Shown one piece after another: positions 33,026 to 43,652 of a DNA stretch of 64,000 nucleotides (position 1 is its first letter; every line of letters starts with the position of its first letter). The stretch comes from Picocystis sp. L7. Taxonomy: Eukaryota > Chlorophyta > Picocystophyceae > Picocystales > Picocystaceae. Location: the NCBI GenBank assembly GCA_020975725.1, contig QXJR01000004.1, forward strand, positions 186,001 to 250,000, read 5' to 3'. A program made the translations under genes and the position numbers. Below the pieces are notes generated by a model. That model was given only the letters and a program-made list of their open reading frames with translations. It ran no database searches and had not been told where the DNA came from.

Positions 33026-34949
33026 GTTGGTCTTCCACAGTGTGCACAGCGCGTATGGATCTGCTGGGGTCGCTTGGCCTGCCACGCAACGGATTCAGTT
33101 CCTAATCAACAAGCGATGCTTGATGTATCCACCCGTTGACGTCTGGGTTCACGTGTGGGAATACCCTGTCTCATTTCACAGTCCAAGATCCTCTATTTCA
33201 TTCTCTGCCAAATGATCTTTGGACTGCGTCTGGGTGAACTCGTCCTCCCTGCCCACCTCCGAGATCCCTTAGTCGGTCCACCGCGGATGGGTCTCTACAC
33301 CTTCGTCCTTTTCGTTTCGATGCTGTTGGTCTGTGGAGATCAACGTTTCCTCCATACACGTCCTCCTCGTCGCCGGGTCGGTCAGTTGAGGACGCACAAA
33401 AATGTTTGCGTTCCTCGAACACTGGGTGCAAGCGGTTGTGGAGTGGGAGGATGGGATGGTTTCAGACCACCACCCCTGCTGTTGTGAACCCACGATACAA
33501 GCAGGGATTGGTGGGGAAAGTACGGTTTCCGATCGAGCTTGGTGGTCTCAAGGATGGAGACCAGTGCAAGAGCTTCGTGATCCTAGGATGTTGACTAGGA
33601 AAGGGTAAGGACGAATGGTACGGCTACCCAAGGAGGGCTGTGACACTCGGTGCTCGGTGAGTTGAGATTGCCGCTCTTTGAACGTCTCATGCCCCACTTG
33701 CTCCACAATGCTAGACACGAACATCTTCTCCTTCGCTATTCTTGGACGGCCCAACCCCACATCTTAGGAGCTCCGCTTCTTGAGGGTTCCCAATCTGGCC
33801 CGGCGCTAAGTAATAGCTAAAGTTGGGAAGTAAAGCGCCGTGTCAGTTGCGAGATTGGAGAACATGTTTGAGCGCTGCAATAGAAGTACCATCGACATTG
33901 GTGAAGACTTTACACAACGCAAGCACTGCATGTGCGAGGGGACGATATAAGGATCAACTTCAAAACTTTTCGTTGCAACTCGAGGTAAGCGGTGAAGCTA
34001 GTGGGTGAGTTCCGCACCGACAGAAAATGCGTGCACTGGGTGTTGAATGCAATCGGTCTTGATAGTGTAAGAATCCCGACACTTTTCGTGGCAGCAAAAT
34101 CTTGAGACATGGAGTCGTCGGGCCTAAGACTTGTTCAAGGCTTCTATACGAGGGTGTAAATGCCACGTACAACAAGTACAAGATATCGTTGAATGCGACC
34201 GGTGATGAAACGCGCATGTCACACATTGAACGAGCCCGAGGGTCTAACGAAGGTGCTACGATGGTACCAGACAACCATGGCCTACACGGGGATGTAAGAG
34301 ACCCAACGTTCGGATTTTAGAAAGGCGCAGAATGAGATTCCCCTTTGTCGGACTATCTTGCAACACAAACGTTGGCGTGGGGAGGAATCAATCCACGGAT
34401 GTGATCCATCGAATTCAATCTCTCCTACGCATCGCCATTTATGGCAGGTGACGGATAGCTTCCCATGTACATTCTCTTGATGTTGTATCCTTTCTTTTCA
34501 TGTTGGTCTTGAGCGAAGAAGTTTTGTTGTTCGTCTCTTTGATCGTTGTCGCGGATTGCGTTGAAACGGCGTTTGGGTTGGTTGCATGAAAGGTGAACGC
34601 ATTTCAGAAATCACGCGTTGGCTTGTGTAGTGTTCGGTGTTTGGACAGGTCAGGGATCTCTCGTTTGGGTGCGTGCGTGTTTTCGGCGCTTGTCTTCTCC
34701 ACATCCGCATAGTCTTGTGGTCTCCTCCACCGGAGCACGAGTGGCTGGATCCCGTCCGTCGCCTTCGGTGGACCGTGAAACGACCGCAAAGACAGTTGTT
34801 TTTGCACGGTCCATGGGAGCAGGAAGGGTGGGAGGGGCCCAGGGGTCGTGTCCACAGGGAACCAGGATGGAGAGGTCGAGGGGAGGAGTCCATCACAGGT
34901 GTCGTGCTGCGATGCACGTGGTGTGAGCAGGCGCTTCCTGGCGGAAGGC
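33026..34949. other. Intergenic between GH47 and UPF2, no confident gene
   Basis: 1.9 kb. The GC-rich last 400 bp is the UPF2 promoter/5' UTR side. 33400-34350 has many short, interrupted ORFs. A faint helix-turn-helix-like flavour near 33730-33900 (GRPNPTS followed by frame breaks) could be transposon debris but is too weak to call. Confidence 0.35.
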
Positions 34950-37900
34950 ATGGCGACCACCCAGCACACGGATGGTTCGGAAGGGAAGCGGTGCGAACGA
35001 AGGGAAGAGGAAGGGAGGGAGGGGGACAGCGACGCGACGAGGAGGAGGAGAGAGCTGCGAAAGGAAAACCTTCGAGCCGAACCTTGGGAAGAGTCCGACC
35101 TGAAAAAGCTCGACTCGAGTATAAAGAAGAATACTTCCGTCATCAAGAGATTGAAAAACGTCACGGAAGAAGGGAAGGACGGGATCCTTAAGGATATCGT
35201 GAACGTGAATCTGTCAAAGTACGTGACGGAGGCAGTAGACGCAGTAGCCGAGGGAAAGCCGAAAAGCGCAGACATCCTTGCCACGGTCGAAGTATGCTCT
35301 ATGCTACATCGAAGATACGCAGAGTTCTCCAGTAACTTGACCAAGGCTCTGGTCCAGACCTTCAACCCCTCCAAGCAGAAAGATGACGAGAAACAGCTCT
35401 TTGGGAGGAAACGATCGCACCTTCGTCTCTTGGTAGAGCTGCTCCTGGTCGGGGTGATAAAGGATCCACTTCCGCTCCTTGTAGTGGTCAAAAGCCTTGA
35501 AAATCTGGACTTTACGGGAAACCAAGAACTTGCAATGAGCAATCTGTCGCTGTTGGTAAGCTTCCTGAAGCAAGGCGGCAGGGAGCTCCTGCAGGAGACG
35601 GATGGGAGACCGCAAGATGATGAGCTCTCTCAACAATCAACGGCACTTTCTGCACCGCAGAGACAGAAGATGCTCTCAATGCTTCAGAAAGGATGGGAGG
35701 CATCTGCTAATGCGTACCTTGAGCTTAATGCGAAGCTGCGTTATTTGGAGTCGCATCTGTCGACTTCGGCATTTAACCGTGGCGTGCCATCCAATCAGCA
35801 CGATACCAGTTACGATGAGGCAAGGAAAGCCTTTGACACGTTGCATCGGAGTCTTCAGGTATTTGCTGAGTTGCTAGATAGATCTGTACCAGAATTGCCA
35901 GAGAGTGATGTGACTAGAATTGGTCAAGAGAGCTCTACATCTACCGAAAAGCCTTTAGCGACTGCAGACGTTGCGAACGGTGACTCTCCATTTGAAGATG
36001 ATGCTTCAATCTCCTTCTATGAAAGATTTCCAGACCTGAAGGACATGCTCCCTCATGCAATCCTTGTGAAATATGTTGGCACAGAGGCAGGAAAAGACGA
36101 GGAAAAGCATAGGATTGGTGACACGAACCAGGATGACAACCAACCGAATAGCGATCCACAAGCAGACAGCGACACGTATGATGGAAAGTCTCAGGTTGAT
36201 GATGGGAACAAGAATGATGCACAAAGCTCGTGCTCTACTCTATGCAAGTCTGAACTCAAAGATTTGCTTGGACGACTTCCTCAGTGCTTGAGCCGTGACT
36301 TGGCCGACCAATTTGCCTTGGACTTCTGCTTGATGACTTCTGGGCCTTCAAAGGGAGCCCGAAAGCGCCTGGTGCAGACGATGTGTAGTATGGATAGAAG
36401 ACAGCTGGAGGTCCTACCATACATAGCACGAATTGTAGCCGTGCTTTCAACCTGTTTTCGTGACATAAGTCCCCTCCTTTGCAGCAGCCTTGAAGAAGAG
36501 TTTCACTATCTTGCGGCTAAGAAGGACCAGATCAATTTAGACTCAAGAATAAGGAACATCAGACTTCTCTGTGAACTATGCAAGTTCAAAGTTGTGGGAA
36601 CTAATGTTATATTTGCGTGTCTGCAATCCTGCTTGGATGATTTCACACATCATAATGTAGATGTTGCGTGCTCGCTGCTTGAAGCGTGTGGTAGGTACTT
36701 ATACCGCTTGCCAGAATCTCATACTCGGATGTCAAATATGCTAGAAGTTTTCATGAGGCTTGGTCGGGTTAAGAACCTGGAAACTCGGCAGAATCTTCTT
36801 GTAGAGAATGCTTATTTTCAGTGCAGACCTCCAGAGCGCTCAGCTTCGAAAGTGAAGCAGAGGAGTTCCGTACACCAGTACGTTCGATACTTGATCCTCA
36901 GCATGCTGAATCAATCCAATGTCCAGTTTGTGGTGAAGCAGTTGCGAAAGCTTGACTGGGAGAAGGAGGAAAACTTTGTAGTCAGATGCATATTGAAGGT
37001 GCACAAGAATAAGTACAGTCAGATTAGATTGGTTGCAAAGGTAGTGCAGGGTGTGAGTCACTACCATGAATCTTTGGGAATCCAAGTCATAGATGAAGCT
37101 TGGGAAGAGTTGCGATTTTTGATTGAAAACATAACCCCACAAGGGGCGCAACGCAGAATTGCATGTATGAAACTCTTTGGAGAGCTGTACACCTGTAGGA
37201 TAGTGGACTTTGAAGCTCTCTTAGTAATTCTGTACTTCATCTTGAACCATAGAGCTGAAGGTGCAGAAGCTTCAACCACAGATCCTCTGGATAATTTTGC
37301 CAGAGTCAGGATGGTCATCACCCTTCTGGAGACTTGCAGCATGTTTTTTTCGAAGGGCCAGCAAAAGCAATTGCTGGAGCGCTTTCTTCTCCATTTTCAG
37401 CGGTACTGTTTGTACAAAGCTCCGCTCCCAATGGATATCGAATATGATTTACAAGATCTGTACAGCTCTCTCAACTCCAAGAGATATCAAACTGTTGAAG
37501 AAATCGATGCGAGGATCAAGGACACAGAAGCAGAGCTGGCCTCACCTCAACACTCAGCCATATCTACGGACAAACCAAACACAGCAATGATGGATGAGAT
37601 GGTCAATGATGGAAGAGGAAGTGGGGAAGAGGACGATGGGGTTTTTACCATGTCAGAAGAGGATGTTGGAAGAGATCAAGAGGACGTTTTGCAGGAGGAT
37701 GAAGATGCTTCTTCACACGTTTCAAGCAGCGCAACAGATGGTGAAAGTGACGAGATGGAGGAGGAAGAGGAAGAAGAAGACTATGTCGTTCAACCTCAAG
37801 CAAGGACTGTCAGCAAAGAAGAGGAAGAATCGTTTGATCGAGAGATGAATCTTATAGTTGGAGAAGTGCAAAATATGTCTGCATCGAGGGCTCCCTCTCT

Positions 37901-38216
37901 TACAATGTTTGGCAGTGCTGCCCATACTGACATCACTTCAAGCAAGGAGAAAAGCAAATTGGCAGAAGATGTTCCTGTTAAGATGGTTTTGAAGAAAGGT
38001 TCAAAGCAACAGATGCACCAGCTTTTTGTTCCTGTCCAGTCAGGGCTAGTGCAAAGTGCCATTCAAAGGAAAAGGGAGGAGAAAGAAGAGCGCGATCACC
38101 TGAAGCAGCTTGTACTTGAAGCACATCAACGCAACCTTGGCGAGACAGGACACATGGGTTCGGGTCACGTGTATCTTAACAGTGCTGGTCCAACTGGGCT
38201 TGGCAAGGGCACCTAG
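34950..38216 (+). CDS. UPF2: Nonsense-mediated decay factor UPF2
   Basis: 1,088 residues from the ATG at 34950 (GGCATGGCG); the in-frame ATG at 34848 would add 34. Three MIF4G-type helical regions: the first at about 50-250, the second around LPQCLSRDLADQFALDFCL to IRLLCELCKFKVVGTN, the third around YVRYLILSMLNQSNVQFVVK to FEALLVILYFILNH. An acidic stretch (EEEEEEED) and a C-terminal UPF1-binding region (TVSKEEEESFDREMNLIVGE) follow. UPF2 bridges UPF1 and UPF3 at the exon junction complex in mRNA surveillance. Length matches plant UPF2 (about 1,180). One uninterrupted exon. Confidence 0.95.
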   Translation: MATTQHTDGSEGKRCERREEEGREGDSDATRRRRELRKENLRAEPWEESDLKKLDSSIKKNTSVIKRLKNVTEEGKDGILKDIVNVNLSKYVTEAVDAVAEGKPKSADILATVEVCSMLHRRYAEFSSNLTKALVQTFNPSKQKDDEKQLFGRKRSHLRLLVELLLVGVIKDPLPLLVVVKSLENLDFTGNQELAMSNLSLLVSFLKQGGRELLQETDGRPQDDELSQQSTALSAPQRQKMLSMLQKGWEASANAYLELNAKLRYLESHLSTSAFNRGVPSNQHDTSYDEARKAFDTLHRSLQVFAELLDRSVPELPESDVTRIGQESSTSTEKPLATADVANGDSPFEDDASISFYERFPDLKDMLPHAILVKYVGTEAGKDEEKHRIGDTNQDDNQPNSDPQADSDTYDGKSQVDDGNKNDAQSSCSTLCKSELKDLLGRLPQCLSRDLADQFALDFCLMTSGPSKGARKRLVQTMCSMDRRQLEVLPYIARIVAVLSTCFRDISPLLCSSLEEEFHYLAAKKDQINLDSRIRNIRLLCELCKFKVVGTNVIFACLQSCLDDFTHHNVDVACSLLEACGRYLYRLPESHTRMSNMLEVFMRLGRVKNLETRQNLLVENAYFQCRPPERSASKVKQRSSVHQYVRYLILSMLNQSNVQFVVKQLRKLDWEKEENFVVRCILKVHKNKYSQIRLVAKVVQGVSHYHESLGIQVIDEAWEELRFLIENITPQGAQRRIACMKLFGELYTCRIVDFEALLVILYFILNHRAEGAEASTTDPLDNFARVRMVITLLETCSMFFSKGQQKQLLERFLLHFQRYCLYKAPLPMDIEYDLQDLYSSLNSKRYQTVEEIDARIKDTEAELASPQHSAISTDKPNTAMMDEMVNDGRGSGEEDDGVFTMSEEDVGRDQEDVLQEDEDASSHVSSSATDGESDEMEEEEEEEDYVVQPQARTVSKEEEESFDREMNLIVGEVQNMSASRAPSLTMFGSAAHTDITSSKEKSKLAEDVPVKMVLKKGSKQQMHQLFVPVQSGLVQSAIQRKREEKEERDHLKQLVLEAHQRNLGETGHMGSGHVYLNSAGPTGLGKGT

Positions 38217-41200
38217 CTTCTTTTTCAGAGTTGTTCAAAGGATACTTGGCACGCTCCCTGCTCTGGTTTGGGATGTGGTCGTGGGGGGTGTAGAAATGCC
38301 TAGAGCCTGGTATAAGCAGCCAGCTGTTAGTTCTTGCACTGCTTTGCCAGCAGCTACGTTAAACACAGCATTTTTTTCATGGCTGATTCCCTGGTGTACT
38401 GTTGTCGTATGTAGCCTACTATCTGTTTCTTGTTGTGGACTTGGATCTTCTTTGTGGCAACAGGGCAAGGCAAGATTATCCACATCGCTCCTTGACCAAT
38501 TTGGGATACGAAGGGTTGATTGCAAGGCGAGAACCCCGGTGGGTGGATAGTTTTGACCTCATTTCAAAGGCATTCGTTTTCGAGAACCATGTCCTAAACA
38601 AGAGGATGGTGCAATAGAGCTTGTCAATGTACGAACTCTGTTTCTTGGTTATGTGCAGATGAGGATCAGCTGGGAGAGTGTCTATGAATTACAATGCCAG
38701 CAAATGTTTTCAAAGTGCCGATCTGATGACCCACACTCCCATTGATGAAGAACTTCTTGGTTCCAGAGTCCCATAATGCCATCCTGGCTTGGCAGTCTAT
38801 GAATCAACCATAATGTATCTTTTTTCGATGAAACCTTTTACACACGTTATATGTAAAGGTATCTTTCTTATTGCCCTCTAGATTAAAATGCTTCTGGCTC
38901 ATTCAGTGGATCGAAATATTGCTCGAATTTGAAAGTGAGACCAGTAATGAACATGTGTCACTTGGTGGGAATGGGCTTCTATGCTTGCTATCGCGCTGAG
39001 ACAAAGAAAACTAGAAGCTTGGTACCAACGAACGTATTAGCCCGTGTTGCACGAGCTTTCGGAATTATGTTAAGTAGGGTTGCAAGTGAATTTGGAAACA
39101 CTTATTTTACGCCCGAACAACCAAAGGTGGTCCCACTGGATCCAACCACATCCCTTGGATGCTCAAGGGAGAGTTGGGGATGGGAACCCTGATTAGGAGT
39201 CTTCTTTCAAAACAAGACCTTGGTGGTTGCCTACGGCTCGGCCAACCTCGCTCCGGACGGCCACAGAGAATTGGCAATGCCGACATCACGAGCGTTCAAG
39301 GAGTGCGTCCATTGCTTTAGGTCCATGCTAGTGGACGAGTTCAAGACGACCATGGTGCACGCAAGGGACGATTTTGTGGTGAAGCAAGGTTGGACCAGGC
39401 ACAACAAGGCAGCGATTGAAGGCTTAATGTGGTGTGGTACCACCAGCGGCAAGCTTGTCAACTACGACCTCAATGTTGCTCTAAAAATTCGGAGGTGCCT
39501 GGCTTTGTCGGTGTGGCCACCAAAGCCGTGCCGTGTTGCACTGTAAGAGCAGCTGCAGAAGATTGGTGACAAGGTCATTCGATGCTAAAGAGAGAAGAAA
39601 ATGCGGGCTGCCATTCGTGCTGTTGGGCACCCCAATGGATTGGTGCCTGCATTGGGTTGTTTGTGTGCAAAGTAGCACAGGGGACGCTCACGGATGCTTT
39701 ATACATCCTATAGCCCTGTAGGTCGACAACCTCTACACTTTGGGGGCTGAAGAAAAGCGAGGTGTTTCGCTTTCTAGCCGACCGAGTGTATGAAGAGCCG
39801 TACCAAATCAGCGAAGGGACAAATTAGTTTGTAGACCCTTCACCCACGTAGATGCATGTATTCGAATTTTGCGAGAAAGAATCACGACTTCTTTGCACAC
39901 GATCGTTTGGGCTTGAAGGATATGGGTATTTGTGAAGTTCATCTCCAATGTATTGAGAAAGGAAAGCCTTGACCACCAACGAAAGCGCGCCACTACTCAA
40001 AGTCAAGTTAGGGAACCAGTAGTCATTTTCCATGCAACATGAACCTAGCTACGGATAGGCTTGCAAGTAGTGTAAATTCATGCATGCATCCAATTATACT
40101 TGACAAGTTTCGATTGAAATTTGCCTTTCAAGACCCCTTATCAAGGAAGTCCAACCAAGGCACAATCTATTTCTGGAATTTAGCTAGACGAAACGAGCAT
40201 CAAGCATGTGCGAGTCAATTCGTGCCATGTCAAAATCAAGAAAGCAAAATAGGCGGCGGAATTCTGAAACATTGTCGGACATCTAAAATTCCGGTAAATT
40301 GTTCTTGCTTGGCAATTGAGCTCAACGATTCCGGAAATGGATGTAGGGGAATACGATGCATCAAGAGCCGCTCAAGGCGTTTCTCACCACATCAAACAAT
40401 TCGGGTCGACACTTTGAACAGCTTCATCTACATAGCAAAGGGCAAAGCCTAGTGTTGCCATTGCTACACACGTTACGTTGAAGGGCATTCTTCTCGTGCA
40501 ATTTCGCATAGTGATCGGCCTCACGGGTTTTAGGCAATTTTTAGGATCACTTGTGCAAAAAATAGCTTCCCATGCAAAAGAAATGGCCCGGACGGTGTGT
40601 ATGATAGCGGGACTCGTGATTGGAGAGCAGCACTTTCACAACTTCCTCAAATGTAAAATCATGCTTGTTCCGCCCATTTGACAATGGGTGCATACGTCCA
40701 ATCGATTCTGATCCATCAAATTCATCACATGCATTTCATATCAATGTTTCAATGAATCTATTGCCATTGCAATTTTGATTTGACAAGCGCTAGTAAGTGT
40801 TGATATCTATCCGAACCGAATGGACTCTCTATTGCTCGCAAGTTTATACAAGCTGATCGCTAATGAAATGCTAACATTGGCCATGTCTTAACCATTCTTG
40901 CACGGATTTCAATCTTAATCATGATCATGCACAATACGATCATGCCAAAGACCTACTATTTTTAGCGTGTTTGTATTCAATTGTGTCCATGCTAGATCAA
41001 AGAAAGGCAAGTGAAACTTCCCTCACGTTTAGAAGGAGGTAGGCTGTTTGCTCGATTTATGGTCTCTAAATGTAAAGGTTTGCAAGAGCTGCGTCGGCAT
41101 GTGCCTTTCGCCCCTTTGAATACTCACGACTACATATGTTGTACCCAAAAGGGTAGCGACACACATATTTCCAAAACAAACAAATTCGCTCCTTGGGAAT

Positions 41201-41857
41201 TCCTCCTAACGCTTCTTCACCTAGCTCTTGTCATTCTAACAAAAACTACTCGTGTGAAGCTTTCAAGTTGCGCGAGTTTGAAGAACGGGCAAGCTCACGC
41301 GAATTGTAGAATTTGCATGAGGTCATTACACGCGCTTATGTGCATGCACAACCATTGAATTCACGGATGCGCCAAGTTCATGTCCAAGCCATATGCAAAG
41401 ATGCATAGATGTACGCCTTATTTAGTGCACTTTTGGGTAAATGAAGATCCTTCAATCCAAAACTTGGGATTGTCAAAGGCAATGAGGTACAAGGCCTTCT
41501 GCAACCAAGTAGACTACCTCAATCACGCTTCAAGATTCCTTCATTTTCGAGAATCGAAAGTCTGGTTAGTTCTCCATTTTATGAGCGTATCCATTGCCAT
41601 GACAGCTTGCCATTGGGCTTGCGATCACCTACTCATGGGTGGAGTACGGTTGAAGAACTCTGGATTCACAATGCAATTCACTCGGTTTGCCTCCATCAAT
41701 GGGTTGCTGTTCTTAAGTTGCACTAATCGAAGTTCTGTTTCATTCCGATTCTTCGAACACCCGATTCACTAAAAGTTTCCGCGCTTATCGTCTTGTCGAG
41801 GTGAAGGGAGGCATCGAATCCGTGTGGTGATTGACGCCACCCCCGAGTTGTGTGAGC
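38217..41857. other. Gene-poor, AT-richer stretch
   Basis: 3.6 kb between UPF2 and the SICKLE/TTDN1-like gene. Apart from the Fanzor-like fragment at 39.2-39.6 kb I see only short ORFs without domains (for example 40039-40452, 41011-41358, 41380-41772). The last 90 bp turns GC-rich, like a promoter. Confidence 0.45.
39220..39620 (+). pseudogene. Fanzor-like nuclease relic, copy C (C-terminal part)
   Basis: Open piece 39220-39546 reads VAYGSANLAPDGHRELAMPT, SRAFKECVHCFRSMLVDEF, KTTMVHARD, then IEGLMWCGTTSGKLVNYDLN and VALKIRRC. These correspond to the YGSAxFAP, VPTxRAFKEC, DEFxTT (RuvC-II) and D-x-N-xA-x-x-I (RuvC-III) blocks of the family and align with copies A and B. The zinc-finger cysteines are mostly lost. 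No N-terminal part or transposase was found nearby. Confidence 0.65.
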
Positions 41858-42295
41858 ATGGAAGAATCCCAGGCCCGGAAAGGTCGCTTGCGAGCGATTG
41901 CGGCAGCTCACGCAAGCGCAGATGCGGCTCCGATGACGTCGTTCCAAGAACTGCCGAAGCCGTTCGCGGACGAGCCGTCTCAGGCACCACTCCCAGAATC
42001 GAGCACCGCAAATGACAAACGAGCGAGCCAGGTTCCCACCGAAGATGTTGCACATGCACCTACCATGCACTTCGTTCCGCAAAGCAGGCCGAGTTTCGCA
42101 CCACAGCAGCTGTCCGGTAGTCCGAAATTCTTCCCACGATGGCAGGACGATCGTTTTCCGAAACGCGGACGGATGGAGGGTGGAAGAAAGAGATCGCAAC
42201 AAAGGGAAAGAGTGATGGAAGGATGTAGGTACTTCAAGAGATCTATGAACGATGATCCATGGGTGGAATTCGCAGACGAGCCCTGCACTAGTTGA
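41858..42295 (+). CDS. SICKLE / TTDN1 (MPLKIP)-like small disordered protein
   Basis: 145 residues from MEESQARKGRLRAIAAAH. Mostly disordered and rich in Pro, Ser and Arg. The C-terminal motif CRYFKRSMNDDPW matches the conserved tail YFKPSMLEDPW of human TTDN1/MPLKIP and FYSNSMAEDPWK of Arabidopsis SICKLE, and the N-terminal ExxxxRxxxLxAI matches SICKLE. Family members bind the lariat-debranching enzyme DBR1 and affect splicing and miRNA processing. Only two short conserved blocks support the call. Convergent with the small gene at 42.5 kb. Confidence 0.55.
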   Translation: MEESQARKGRLRAIAAAHASADAAPMTSFQELPKPFADEPSQAPLPESSTANDKRASQVPTEDVAHAPTMHFVPQSRPSFAPQQLSGSPKFFPRWQDDRFPKRGRMEGGRKRSQQRERVMEGCRYFKRSMNDDPWVEFADEPCTS

Positions 42296-42516
42296 GGAGA
42301 TCCATTCGCCGAGGCACGGCCCCTGTGATGGGTTCAGATCAGTCCTGTCGTTCCTTTTCCTGATGCAGCACAGGAACATGCCCAGTAGAGCACCACGACA
42401 AAACCAAGCATTCTGGTCAGATTCATGGAGTATGTGGCCGCTGCATGTACCCTCGAAGAGGGTTGCGGCATTCCGTTCGAACGGGAGCGCCCACAAGACA
42501 GAGAGGCGATTGGTTC

Positions 42517-42933
42517 TTAATTGCAATTGTCCATGAATGAATCCAGATCTGATTTGATGGCAGAAAGCCTGCCCTCTGTCGTGATTTTGAGAGAGTTCGA
42601 CCGGACGGTGATCAAAGCCTTCGCTTGGAAGGCATCTGGATATGCATTCGGGTTGCAGTAAACTTCCAGCTGCATCTTGTCTTCGCCGTCCGAAGCCTCG
42701 GAATATTTGTACTCCATTGCTTCGAGTTTTTTCCTCTGTCCCTTTTCTGCCTTGTCTTTGAAGACCAGCAGCAGCTTCTGCATCTCTTCCTGGAACGTCC
42801 TCGCGTCTTCACACTTGAACGGGAAAGTCACGGAAGTTTCTCCCACGTTCAGTGTCAACGAAGGCTCGGCGGCCGCAATTGTTCGACGTCTGTGCTTTAT
42901 TCCTGCGCCCATCGCTCGGTTATTGAATGGCAT
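42517..42933 (-). CDS. Small conserved-looking protein of unknown function
   Basis: 138 residues from MPFNNRAMGAGIKHRRR, ending SDLDSFMDNCN. Predicted alternating beta strands (SLTLNVGETSVTFPFK, ALITVRSNSLKITTEGRL) around a Lys/Glu-rich helix (FQEEMQKLLLVFKDKAEKGQ). Composition is that of a real soluble protein and the reading frame is clean. I do not recognise the family. Upstream ATGs extend it to 43113 through low-complexity sequence, so the shorter start is preferred. It shares its upstream region with ANP32. Confidence 0.6.
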   Translation of the reverse strand: MPFNNRAMGAGIKHRRRTIAAAEPSLTLNVGETSVTFPFKCEDARTFQEEMQKLLLVFKDKAEKGQRKKLEAMEYKYSEASDGEDKMQLEVYCNPNAYPDAFQAKALITVRSNSLKITTEGRLSAIKSDLDSFMDNCN

Positions 42934-43652
42934 CTTGCATGGTTGTCCGATTCCACGGGTTTTTATCGTCTTTGAGGCGCTCCATCTGCCCTCCATTCGC
43001 TCTGGACGTTCCCTGGTGTGAACACACGCTCTGCTTCCGACACCTTTGGGCTTGGGTGGTTCGAGGATAAGTGTCGATCTTTTCTGTCTTTTCCCGGTCT
43101 CCGCTCGGTCCACGATCGATCCTTGGAAATCTCCTTCCTTCGTCCCTGTCGGGACTGGCGATTGGGGACGTTCCGTTCGGGTGAAGTGCCGACGAAACCC
43201 TTCCCCTCCCGACTCAGCCCGAGGAGGAAGAAGGTCTCGATCCGTCTTCGAGATCTTCTACTGCCGAGATATCGACCCCTGACCGAGATCTCTACCTTCG
43301 GTTCGTCGCCCTCCTTCCTCGACGCCTCCGGTTCCCATCCCCTCCGACCGTCCGGGCTCCCACCCATCGCCTTCGTTCGCTTCGTCCACGTCCCGCAGAG
43401 CTTCCCTTCCCCCCCTTCCCGAGGCGGCGCGCCAACGGGGTGGGCCTGAGTCCCTGCTTCTGGGAGAGAGTGGGTGGACCCAGGCTCGGTGGCAGGTGTC
43501 CACCTTCGTCGAGTCCTGCTCGAATCGACCATCCCCTCGGCTTGGCTCACGCGCGCCCACCACCACACCTGCGTGTACGCCTGCTGCGGTGCGCGTACAC
43601 CTTCCTGCAAGACGAGGAGCGCGTGGCACACGTGCGTGGAATCCACGTCGAC
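42934..43652. other. GC-rich divergent promoter region
   Basis: About 720 bp between the unknown small gene and ANP32 exon 1. GC-rich, with long open frames on both strands that look like composition artefacts. GATC palindrome CACGATCGATCC near 43111. No gene called. Confidence 0.4.

Noticed and set aside
33400-34320. Possible Mariner-type helix-turn-helix debris
   Set aside because: Only a faint GRPNPTS-like start followed by many frame breaks; no catalytic block found.
40039-41772. Three ORFs of 115-137 residues
   Set aside because: No domains, odd composition and AT-rich context; probably chance frames or old relic DNA.
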